Shown here: positions 1 through 9,369 of the stretch, piece by piece | Position numbering within the stretch: position 1 is the first letter of the stretch | Layout: every line of letters begins with the position of its first letter | Assembly (NCBI GenBank): GCA_018136815.1 | Contig: CM030939.1 | Span: forward strand, 3,155,419-3,219,418 | DNA length: 64,000 bases | Source: Isochrysis galbana | Lineage: Eukaryota > Haptophyta > Isochrysidales > Isochrysidaceae | Reading direction: 5' to 3' | Position numbers and translations under genes: made by a program | The notes under the pieces: generated by a model | Told to the model about the DNA's origin: nothing | Database searches by the model: none | What the model saw: only the letters and a program-made list of their open reading frames with translations

Positions 1-416
1 ATTGAGTGCGCGCGACGGCATCGTCTTCTCTTGGGGGCAGGGCCGGGCTGGACGTCTTGGACACGGCGATGAGGCAAGCCGCTCGCTTCCGACGCCAGTG
101 ACGGCGCTCTCACGAATACGCGTCTCGGCGCTAGCGGCAGGGTCCAGCCACACCATCGCCATAGGAGAGGATCGCGGTTGGTTCGCTTGGGGGGCACTCG
201 AAGCGCTGGGGTGAGCGGAGAGTGCAGCCTGGCGCCAGCCAGCGTGAGCGTGCCCTCCGTACCGAGCCATCGCCGGCAAGGGGGCGCTCACGTCCCTTTC
301 CCTCACCACGTGACAGGTATGAGTCCAATGGCGCGCCAGAGTTGCGTCATCGGGCCATCCCAACAGAGCTTGGCATTGGCGATGTAGATGATGCGGGGGA
401 GAGCGAGGCGGCGTGA
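1..416 (+). CDS. RCC1-repeat protein, 3' end (partial)
   Basis: Only the last two exons are in the window. Exon <1-210 encodes an RCC1-type blade with FSWGQGRAGRLGHGD and then GSSHTIAI; the spacing of W-G-x-G-x-x-G-x-L-G-x-G and SSHT is typical of seven-bladed RCC1 propellers. A GTGAGC donor at 211 and a GACAG acceptor at 316 join in phase 2 to 317-416, which continues as a degenerate blade (WGALEALGYESNGAPELRHR) and ends in an acidic GESEAA tail with a TGA stop. RCC1 repeats occur in Ran exchange factors and in many unrelated regulators, so the partner cannot be named. The gene starts left of the window. Confidence 0.75.
211..316 (+). other. Intron of the RCC1-repeat gene
   Basis: GTGAGC donor and CAG acceptor, 106 bp. 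Without removing it the frame stops at 212; removing it restores an RCC1-like continuation. Phase 2. Confidence 0.6.
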
Positions 417-1474
417 CGAGGCCGCATACTCTTCAGCAGCCGGGAGTATGCGTATGCCAGTCGCGGGCAGGATCAGAGGGCGCGACACAGGGCGAGCCTA
501 ACCAGCCGACTGTGACCCGGAGTTCCTATCCTACGGTTGCGCGCTGCTTAGACGAGCGCCTCCGTGGCAGTTTGCATTCCCTCCCTAGATGAGGGTACGC
601 TGAAATGGACGCTTAGAGTCGCGGCAGGTGTGTGGGCCTTGGAATTTTGGTGGCAGTGCCGTTTGACACGATGGAGTATCTTCAGATGGCGACCCCATTC
701 GGTGTATCGGTCTTGAAATTCCAGCTTGCTGTTGATTCGCAACGGTTTCATGTTTATGAGCCAGCTTGAGCAATTCCCGTCACAACTCGCTAACCGGGAG
801 CATGAGACCACGAGGACCTTAAAGCAGGTCGTGTTATTCCCATCACGTACCAGCCATCAACGATGGCCACCATCCGTGCGATCGGCCGCTAAGAAAACCG
901 CAAGCAGTTCCATTTCTTAGACTTGTGATTTGCTACCCTTTTCCATTTCCCACCTATTTCGGCCTCTAACCAACCCCCCTCGTACATAGTGTACAACTCT
1001 TCTTGCTCGTAGTGTATTTGTGCCCAAGAGCCACGTATAGTGATAGTGAGAAAAAAACTTTTACTCCGCTGCGCATAGTGGGTGTGTGATGCGCGGATCG
1101 CGGATTGGATTGTGCTTCTGTCGAGCCATGGCGCGAGAGGCGTTCATTTGGGGTCACGCCCCTTCATGTTCATACCAAATGTCGGGAGGAGTTGCGGGGC
1201 TGCTTGGTGCCGCGCTTCATGAAAATCTTCTTCCCTTGAGCACGTGCGCACTACCGTACACACAGCAACAGAAATCACGAAAGCGACCGGAATCCGAGAA
1301 AAACTTTTCAAGGGATGGCACGTACTACGTACTACGCTATAACAAACACTTTCTTGAGCGTTAGTATCTCTACTCTCACTACACTTGCACTTACACGCCA
1401 AGCCACGACATACATGACCGTACCAAGTCCCAAGGCACAAACAAACTAAGTACTAGTATAAGCACTTGATTATA
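417..1474. other. Intergenic, no gene seen
   Basis: Short overlapping frames only, none resembling a protein family. A run of A followed by CTTTT at about 1050 and 1305 weakly resembles the short dispersed motif described at 2163. Confidence 0.5.
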
Positions 1475-1850
1475 CCTTCCCCCTCGCAACTCGCAAGCCC
1501 CCGGCTCCCCCTCGCAACTCCCCACAACCCACAAGCTCATTGGGGTGAAAACCCAGTTGTTAGTCGCCAATGCAACATGTACATTGAAGACTTACCAGGG
1601 AAAAGCAACGGGGGGGGGGGGGGGAGGGAAGCCTTTGCAGTCGTCCCGTCGAGAGTGAGAGGCCCTTGGGGCTGGCGAGCCTGCCCGAGCATTTCTCCGC
1701 AGAATAAGCGACGGCGCACGGCGCCCGAGGAACCATACTTTGAGAGGGCATTCTCGGGCGAACTTGCGCCGCTCCCTCCGTCCTCCGTTCTTCCGCCTGT
1801 CGCCAGCCTCTCACTCCGCCCGTTTACTAATGTAAGCGTAAGCGGGTCGC
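1475..1850 (+). repeat. Dispersed repeat, copy A (pairs with 29150-29470)
   Basis: The copy shares blocks in the same order and orientation with 29150-29470: CTCGCAAGCCCCCGGCTCC, then ACTCCCCACAA, a GGGAAAA block, a poly-G run after AAGCA, and CGCCTGTCGCC followed by CCCGTTTRCTAA. The two copies have diverged by substitutions and indels. The long open frame across this stretch is low complexity and is not called as a gene. Confidence 0.65.
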
Positions 1851-2162
1851 GGTGCTACGTGCTACAAGGAGAGCCTATAGAAGTGTTTTCAATCAAGTGG
1901 ACCCCCAAGATGCTCAAATCAAGATCTGAATTTTTGCATGTGTTCATGATGTATGATGTATCCAGAAATGAACAATGGCACCATCTCCTTACTTACATAT
2001 GGTTAGCCGACGCCCTCCCCCCACTCACCCCCCCCCCCCCCCATCCCCGGAAGAGCAGCAACGGGTCGCGCAGAGCGCCCCCCTTGTCCCCTATTAGAAC
2101 AATAGGTTGTACTACGCTATAGCAAATACAAATAAAAGGAGCTTGGTACGATGTACGATGTG

Positions 2163-2203
2163 AAAAAAACTTCTTAATATCCTCACCACGCGCGCGGCTT
2201 TGA
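2163..2203 (+). repeat. Short dispersed motif (poly-A, CTTTTAATATYCTC, GC-rich palindrome)
   Basis: The motif reads AAAAAAACTTCTTAATATCC then TCACCACGCGCGCGGC. Near copies lie at 7883-7921 (+), 28733-28773 (+), 17139-17180 (-) and 54664-54705 (-). In two copies (7883 and 54664) the similarity extends for about 200 bp, so at least those are one dispersed repeat. Confidence 0.55.
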
Positions 2204-2214
2204 ACTATTGACTC

Positions 2215-2256
2215 ACAAAACTATCGTTAAGTCGATAAGGTCATGGAGCGCGCCAC
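2215..2256 (+). repeat. Hairpin-ATG module, copy 1
   Basis: ACTATCGTTAAGTCGATA followed by AGGTCATGGAGCGCGCC. Copies lie at 51417-51456 and 63364-63400. Each has a short inverted repeat just before GGTCATGGAGCGCGC. In this copy the frame after ATG closes after four codons. Confidence 0.55.
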
Positions 2257-2529
2257 GTAGGGCTAGGCAGGAATATCAACATATCGTAAAACATATTTGG
2301 GTACGATTTCGCAAAATAAATACGTCGACATATTTGCTACATATTTGGGCGGGCAGGGGCGGGTGGCTCCTACATATTTGGGCGGGGCGGGGCGGGGACG
2401 GGGAGGCGCGAGCGCGCGAGCGCGCGCAGGGGGGCAGGGGCGTGGGGTGGGGGGAGAGTACGAGAGAGGAGACAAGAACAAGAACGAGGAGAACGAGCGA
2501 GGCGGAGCGATGCCAGGTGTTGGGGGCGA

Positions 2530-3095
2530 GGCGAGGCGCGCGGCCTGTCCGATTGGCGTGACCATGCGGGTGGGACCTATGTATTTGGTGTCTGGTTGGG
2601 TCTCCCATCCGGATGGATCGTCGTAAACGGGCACGCAGCGCGCCCGCCATCGGTTCGAAGTTGGGCTCTCCGGGCCTCCCTCGGCGAGGGCTCAACGTTC
2701 AATGGGCTCGGCGGATGGGTGATTTCGGCGAGGTATCCGGGCGCGGCCTGTCCGATTGGCGTGACCATGCGGGTGAAACCTGTGTATTTGGTATCTGGGG
2801 TGGTCTCCCATCCTGATGGATCGTCGAAAACGGGCACGCAGCGCGCCCGGTCTCGACTTGAAGTTGAGCTTTTCAAGCTTTTGCGATTTTAGCGTCTTCT
2901 GTCTTTTTTTGATTACGTTTTGTTGTGGGGGCCCAAGGGGGGGGTCCGGGTCCCATTGGACCCTGGATATGTGCAAGTTGGGTGTATTGGGAACTTTCTA
3001 CCGTGCAAAATCCTCAAATTTCCTCAATTCTGAGATGGTCATTTTTTCACACCTTATTAAAAAACACTGTTTGACCGCCCTACCTTCATGGAGGC
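2530..3095 (+). repeat. Satellite-bearing repeat, truncated copy
   Basis: Two tandem units of about 204 bp start at about 2537 and 2741 (marker GCGCGGCCTGTCCGATTGGC). They are followed by unique flank at 2930-3095 that ends in CTGTTTGACCGCCCTA. The flank is the inverse of 14908-15060. The opposite end carrying TAGGGCGGTCAAACAG is not found on the left, so this is a truncated relative of the 14908-15747 element. Confidence 0.75.
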
Positions 3096-3650
3096 TACGC
3101 AATACGCATTACCCTGTAACACACACACACACACACGAAGGTGACTTGACTCTTGACTTGGACTTGGCGTTTCGGCGTATTTCGGCGTGTTTCATGACGA
3201 TGACGGCCTTGGTTGGATACTGATACTAGTGCTACTCTAGACTCTAGAGTAATACGCGATGGCCTTGGATGTTGCATCTTGCCACTACAACAATAAAATA
3301 CACCGTGGACATTCGATGGCTCAAACCAGTCTGTCCAACTCTCTTTCGCCGGAACGCCACTTGTGGCCGGTGGCCCGTGGAAAGATTCTAGTAGTATGAT
3401 TCCAATCTATCCCTGTGCCTCGCGGACCGTTCTTTTGTACTCTCTATGTACTTTCTACACGCAGGACTGTACCTCTCTCAGCTGCTGCAATACGCGGGCC
3501 GCGCGCGCACGCTCTCTCTCCCTCTGCAGTAGCTTATCTTAAGTCTCTCCCTCTCTCTTCTCTTCTCTCAAGATCGCCCGCCTCTCCCCCTCTTTCTCCC
3601 TCTCTCTCTCGTCGGGTTGGCGCGGCGTCCCTCTACAAGACACCCTGTAC
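3096..3650. other. Intergenic, no gene seen
   Basis: It contains a short (AC)n run near 3120 and increasingly CT-rich sequence toward the microsatellite upstream of SPT20. Serine- and leucine-rich frames here come from the CT repeat and are not genes. Confidence 0.5.
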
Positions 3651-3654
3651 TCTC

Positions 3655-3838
<184 letters not shown>

Positions 3839-3878
3839 GCCCCTTGTCGGCGTGGCGCGGCGCGGCGCGGTGTGGCGG

Positions 3879-6800
3879 ATGGCCTCCTCCTCGTTTGTCG
3901 CATTCACTCTCTCACCGAGAGATCCTCGGCCCACCACTCTCGCGCAGAGGCAGAGGAGCACTCGCAAGCGCGCGCGCGAACAGCCGACGGCGCCAGCGCC
4001 CACGCTGGCGACAACGCCCACGCCTGCTGAGGAGGCATGTGATTCTGCGATGCTCGCAACTCTCGACCGCATCGTGAGCAAGATCACTGAGACGCTGCGC
4101 AAGCAGAGCGGTGGCCTAGCATCCCGCAAGCGGTCTGACACGTCCGCCGGAAACGGCGCCACACAGCCCAAACCTGCAAACCGTAACATGCCACCACCGT
4201 GCCTCCGGCTGCGGCTGATGCCGAGCCACGTTGCCGTTGAGGAGATTGGCCTCGCCCTCCCGTACTCCGCTGAGACGCGGCGCTTTCTCAAGCAGATCGA
4301 GGCGGGTCGCCTGCCATGGCATCACCTGCGTTCGATCCCTAGGCTGTGGGAGCACGTCGAGATATTCTTCACCGATGGCTGCCTTGACGTTGAGGTGAGT
4401 GTGCTCGGTTGGGTCATAGCAGGGTGCCTGCGAGCTTCACTTCACGCAACACTCGGGTGGGGCAGAAGATGTGGGCTCCGCTGTAGTACTTTGCTCTTGT
4501 GGGAACATGTCTAGGGCGGGTGTACTGTTGGTAGAGCACATCAGTGCTCTCAATCGAACGGTGCGACTGTAGTGTGGCAGCGCACGCCATTGCTCTGCCT
4601 TGTTCACAGCATGCCTACCACACTGCCCGCCGCTGCTGCAAACGGTGCTCGCAGGTGCAAGACCTCCGATCGCCCGAGGCGGCGACCGAATCGGCTGCGC
4701 TTTCCCGCGCTGGCTGTGCTCCTTCCCACCGTGCCCGCCTTGCGCCGGACATGGACACCCTACTTCATGAACTCGCGCGCCTGTCCGAGACGGCTGCGTC
4801 CAAGGGCAGTCCCATGCCACGATCACAGCTCCTAGAACTGGAGGCGCACGTGCTTCGTGCCACCGCTCCTCCACCATGCATCAAAGCAGGCGCATCGTTC
4901 CCTGTGCCCATGATTGGAAGGCTTACGAATGCGCTGCAGTTTGACCGGCTCAAGCTCCATTTGCAGACGCTCAGGGCTGTGCGTGCTGATCCCGCTGCCA
5001 GGACCCCTGCGGTGGCTGCTGCCAGCAAGACGACAAGCAAGGCAGGACTGGCGTCAGCTTCCTCGCCCACCTGCAGCGAGATCGGCGGCATCTCCACTCC
5101 GGGCCTGCGCCGCTCGGGTGGCCGGTACCCCCCTATCGAGCTGGCGACACCGCGGTTCGGCCAGCCTGCCTTCCGCGTGCCGCCCAAGCCACCACGTCCT
5201 CCCCGTCCGAAGCCCTCCAAAGCTCGTGGTGCAAAGCCGCAAGCCCCCGATATGAGTATATTTGGCGATATTGCGCTCGCACCAGCACCAGCGCTCGCAC
5301 TCGCGCCAGTGCTTGCACTAGCACCAGTGCTCGCGCCGGCGCCAGCGCCAGCATCAGCGCCAGCGCCAGCAAGCAAAGGCAGCAAAGGCAGCAAGGCAGC
5401 TGCCGCCTCTAGCAGTAGCGTTGCGGCTCGTGCTGCAGCACCTGCGTGCACCGCTGTGAAGCCTTCACAAGCTAAGGCCGACATTCTAGGCAATATGGGC
5501 CCGCTGGCGTCAGCCACTATGGAGCGAGTGCCTAGTGGTGGCGCCGCAGCTCCCGCGGGCAGTGCGACCTCGCGTGATCAGCAGAGTGAATCGGCAGAAT
5601 CTGCCGGGAAGCTGGACACGCGCGTATGCTTTCCGTTGCTCGCGCGCCTCTATGCTTTGCAGCAGAAGCAAAATGCACACTTAACGGGCATGCTGCCTCA
5701 GGTGCGCAAGCCACCATGTGTGATCATAGGTCGAGCTATCTTGCAACTCGCAGCGCCATAGCCGGCACCTTGGTCGCCCAAGAGTCAGGCTCACGGCCAT
5801 TTTACACTCGACCATTCTTCAACGTGCCTCCGCGTTCAGAGCCTCCCATGTAGTGTTGTGCGCATCAGGTGGGTGTGTCGATCCATACCCTTGTGGAAAC
5901 TCATGGGCTGACTCTATGATGCTCTTTCGTTCCTTACCGTGACGCACCACAGGCCACAGAAGCGCTCAATCGCGTCATAGCTGAGAAGCGCAAGGATCCG
6001 CCAGGGAAGCGGCCCACCACAATGGCGGCTCTTTCTCGAACATTTGATAAAGCGGCGTCGCAGGTGGGCAGCAGCACCCGCACACCCCACCTTGGCACGC
6101 TTGCCCGAGCTGGTGGGCAGGCATTGCCGTTGATCGATAAGCCTGGCGGCGGTGTCACACGCATTTGCTGTCCACTCGCGCGCTGGGCATATGATTCGTA
6201 TTTTCATGGGTGGACATTTTCCCAAGCGGTGGCAGGTCTCCGTTTGGCCCGCTCCCATCCACTTCATCATTGCTCCCCATATGCATTGCGGTTACACAGG
6301 GTCTACTGCGCCCGGAGGCTCTTTGGCCAAAGGGGTACCGTGCTGTTCGCGCTATTCGGGCAGAGCAAGCGGAGCCGATCACGGCATCTGCGACTTTGCC
6401 GGCGGCTGGTACCGCTCCAGCCGTCAAGCGGCAAAAGAGCAACTCGGGGAAAAAGTCCTCGAGCGCGGCACCCGCTATTGCCTCCGAGAACGAGACCATC
6501 ACCGAGACGCTTACAATACTTGCGGCGTCTTCAGAGGGGGCAGGTGATTTCGACGGACAGGTGCGAACTCCGGATGCAGCGTGGGCACAGCGCTACCATT
6601 GCCCACTTCTGTATACAATCTTTGAGAGCGAAAGCCATTTCTTCGTCCGCGCTCTCGTCACAGGTGTTCTTTGCCCAACAACCTCCTTCAACCTCGTTCT
6701 TTCATTCTTTCCGCTTGCATTCGCACGCTGATGCCACTGTCTTCGCTCGGGAATGGGGGGCCATCCAGGTAGGAAAACTTAACATGGAGGCCAGAATCCG

Positions 6801-7590
6801 GAGGAGCGCAAGCGTCCCTCGCGCCAATTGCATTTTTCTCGCACAGCGGTGCCGCCTCGCGCGCTAGCGCCCCGTTTGCCCCATGGTGATTCTGCCATCG
6901 TGGCCATCGTGGTCGCAGGTTAAGCATGGTTCCGGCAGCATGGGCTTCACTCCTATGCCTCGCGGTGATGATCCGACACGTTCATTAGCGCAAGTACAGG
7001 CCCGCTCGACTGCCCTTTCAAAAGCGCGAGGCTCAACCGCTGGTCGTGCAGCGGGTGGAGTCGGCGGCGGAGGTGGCAAACCCGCTGCGAATGGGCGCAG
7101 TGCTGCTGGTGGCAAGGCGGCAACGGCCGTGCCGAAGTCAAATGCTATGGCCACACTCAGTGCGACGGCGCCCTCCGCGGCCTACGCCGGAGCCCCGAAT
7201 GCCATATCGCGCATGGGCGCGGGCAGCGACATGTCGTGCTGCTGCGGTACGGACCACGCCTTGCTTCAGCAGGCGTTGGCGTCCAAGGCAGTCGCGTCGG
7301 CGGCGGCCGCTCGCCGTGAAAGTGCGAGCTCCACCGCGCAAGCAGCTGCGCTGCAAAACCAGCAGCGCCTAGCTCAGCAGAAGGCACTATTGCAGCAGAA
7401 GCAGCTTGCGGCGCACCAAGCGAGAATTCGCGCGACCGCCGCCCAACAGCAAGCCGCGGCCACTCAGGGAGCAAGTTTAACCACCTCGGCATTGAATAAT
7501 GATGGGCCCACTTCCCCAGGCCGATTTTTGCGTGAGCTTGAGGAGCACTTGCGGGCGAGTGGCAGCCGATCTCTAGCCTCGCAAAAGTGA
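3879..7590 (+). CDS. SPT20-like SAGA complex subunit, six exons
   Basis: Exons: 3879-4394, 4655-5701, 5953-6063, 6300-6560, 6664-6768, 6919-7590; all introns are phase 0; about 903 aa. SPT20 is a structural subunit of the SAGA histone-acetyltransferase coactivator in the nucleus. The evidence is the SEP-type domain: a PPCLRLRLMPSH strand, ALPYSAETRRFLKQI, GRLPWHHL, then FFTDGCLDVEV, which continues after intron 1 as QDLRSPE, like the DGC-hydrophobic-EV-x-D signature of fungal and animal SPT20. Residues about 210-290 hold a helix (QLLELEAHVLRATAPPPC) followed by VPMIGRLTNALQFDRLKLH, resembling the conserved LCLDPS-VANRLLYN region. Central parts are Ala/Pro/Ser low complexity with a Lys-rich patch. 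The last exon is Gln/Ala-rich, as expected for SPT20. The start is the first in-frame ATG; an upstream GTG in the same frame is not used. Confidence 0.7.
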
Positions 7591-7880
7591 GAGGAGGACA
7601 CTGACGCGGTCATCCTAATTTGCTGTGAAGGATGATTCGACCAAGGAACTGAGCAAACGGGGCGTGGGATTACTCGAGGATTGATGGTCGGCGGAAGTAG
7701 CGTCGGCGATGTTGGCGGATGCTAGGCGAACATAGTAGCTTGTAGTAGTAGTATTAGTTTGATATTTGTGAGTGCGTGCATTGGTCAATGACCAATGAGT
7801 TGTCGTCCTTGGTTGCATGGTGTCGCATCCGCGAGTAAAAGTAAAAGTAGAAAGACGCCATCTTTCATTAGAGTTAGAGT
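7591..7880. other. Intergenic after SPT20, no gene seen
   Basis: No supported coding frame. The stretch contains a short run of TAGTAGTAG-type sequence near 7738-7752. Confidence 0.4.
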
Positions 7881-8090
7881 TAGAAAAAAACCTTTTAATA
7901 TTCTCGCCTCTCACGCGTGGCACTGGGGTTCGCTTCCGTAGCCACGCCCTTTTCCCTTCCTCTCCTTCACTACTCGCCTTGCGGCAACTCCCCTCGTGCT
8001 CTACTTAGGGGCTCAGGTTGTGGGGGGGTTTGGGTTGCTCGAGCGGGGTGCACCCGCCCCCAGCGGTATGTTCGTATGTTCTCACCCTCC
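7880..8090 (+). repeat. Dispersed ~200-bp repeat (inverse copy at 54520-54705)
   Basis: The stretch starts with AAAAAAACCTTTTAATATTC and CTCACGCG, then GGCACTGGGGTTCGCTTCCG, TAGCCACGCCC, GCCTTGCGGCAACTCCCC, and CTACTTAGGGGCTCAGG. The reverse complement of 54520-54705 carries the same blocks in the same order with few changes. No coding capacity is seen; a SINE or MITE fragment is possible. Confidence 0.75.
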
Positions 8091-8186
8091 TCCTATGCCG
8101 CCGTGAACGAAGACAGAAGCGCTTAGCAATTCAAAGAGCGCTATGGCGACACTACTACGTTGCGCATCAATCAGACCGACATTTCG

Positions 8187-8362
8187 AGGCGAGAAGCGCT
8201 CAATCACCATCACCCACAGCATGGGCAAAAGCGTGTTCAATCACCATCAGCCTACACGTGGAAACGCGTTCAATCGCCATCACCCCCACCGCATGGAAAA
8301 GCCTTCAATCACCATCAGCCTACACATGGAAAAGCGTTCAATCGCCATCACCTCCCGGAAGA
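8187..8362 (+). repeat. Minisatellite, about five ~36-bp units
   Basis: Units begin GCGTTCAATC(A/G)CCATCA and end in ATGGAAAA, with alternating unit variants (CAGCCTACAC and CACCCCCACC). Unit length and sequence both drift, so it is a minisatellite and not CRISPR. The frame across it is His/Pro-rich but belongs to no supported gene. Confidence 0.8.
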
Positions 8363-8599
8363 GGCAGAGGGAAGGAAGATGCAAATAAGGAAAAGGCAAA
8401 TAAAACCGGTCTCCACCGCGCAGCGCGGGACTCGATGCTCGAGGAAACGGCTCTCATGACGAACTCTCGCGAAAGATACTCTACGGAAACAATCAAAATT
8501 GCCTATTAATTACTTATGCATTTGTAACCACAAAACAATATTCCAATTAGTACACGGTACACGGAGGGAAAGGAGACCAAATGAAGGCAAGCCGCCTTG

Positions 8600-8705
8600 G
8601 CTTTCTGCCTCGGGAGGCTTGGTTTTACCCCACAGCAGGGGAGGAGTGGAGAGAGGGGGGGTGCTCGTGCCCCCCCCCACGGGCGGACCAAGTATAAACT
8701 TAGTT
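8600..8705 (-). repeat. Dispersed module with AAGTTTATACTT end, copy 1
   Basis: It reads CAGGGGAGGAGTGGAGAGAG then a G run, GCTCGTGCCC, and CCAAGTATAAACTTAGTTG. This is the reverse of the module starting AACTAAGTTTATACTT at 16426, 51788, 52010 and 53506. Confidence 0.7.
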
Positions 8706-9304
8706 GCAAACAAGCCAGAAATCACCATCGCCATCGCGGAGGGCCGACGTCCGGCGACGCAAGCGCAAGCGCGGGCGAGCGTCGGGCCGCTAATCGACGC
8801 GTCCTCGTCCTCGGTGCAGCGTGCCTCAGCCAGCCACAGCCATGCGCACGCAGGCTGCCGGGCGCGCCTCCAACTTCCTCCCATGCCCGCCACCGCCTCA
8901 TCGCAAAAATCGCCCCCTCGCGGCCCTCGCTAGCGCGCCAACGGAGGGGTCCCGGAGCGCCCGAGTTAGCTCTAGCTTCTAGACTCGAGTAAAAAGAAAA
9001 GTATTCAAGCTGATGACGACAAAGAAATTCCTTCAGGCGACTTGGACGGAAGGGAAAGTATTCCCTCCTACCTTATTGTACTCTACTCCTATGGGAGTAC
9101 TCCATCATCTCCCTCTTCTGAACTACTACCTGACTACCTGGACCTCTACTAGGAGTACCGACGGAGAGGAGGAAGAAAGTGGGGAAAGAGGACGGTCGAG
9201 TAAGTGATAGTGGAAGACTCTGATCTCTTGTTCACTTTGTAAGAAGAAGAGTGTGAGGGAAAGAGAGGAAAGGGGTAGGTGGGGGAGATAAGAGAGAGAT
9301 GAGT
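8706..9304. other. Intergenic upstream of RSH, no gene seen
   Basis: No family-like frame. The end becomes purine rich and leads into the GA tract. Confidence 0.4.
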
Positions 9305-9335
9305 AGAGGGAGGGAGAGAGAGAGAGAGAGAGGGC
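9305..9335 (+). repeat. GA microsatellite upstream of RSH
   Basis: An AGGGAGGGAGAG stretch followed by an (AG)n run, about 35-65 bp before the RSH ATG. This is the purine strand, unlike SPT20 where the sense strand is CT. Confidence 0.8.
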
Positions 9336-9369
9336 TTGGAGATCGAAAGGGCTGGGGGGAGGAAGGGCG

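Noticed and set aside
1466-2122. 218-codon open frame
   Set aside because: Overlaps a dispersed repeat shared with 29150-29470; composition is Pro/Arg from GC-rich DNA and no domain is visible.
8187-8362. CRISPR-like array
   Set aside because: Repeat units are about 36 bp without fixed repeats and unique spacers; alternating variants of one sequence make it a minisatellite, and the genome is eukaryotic.
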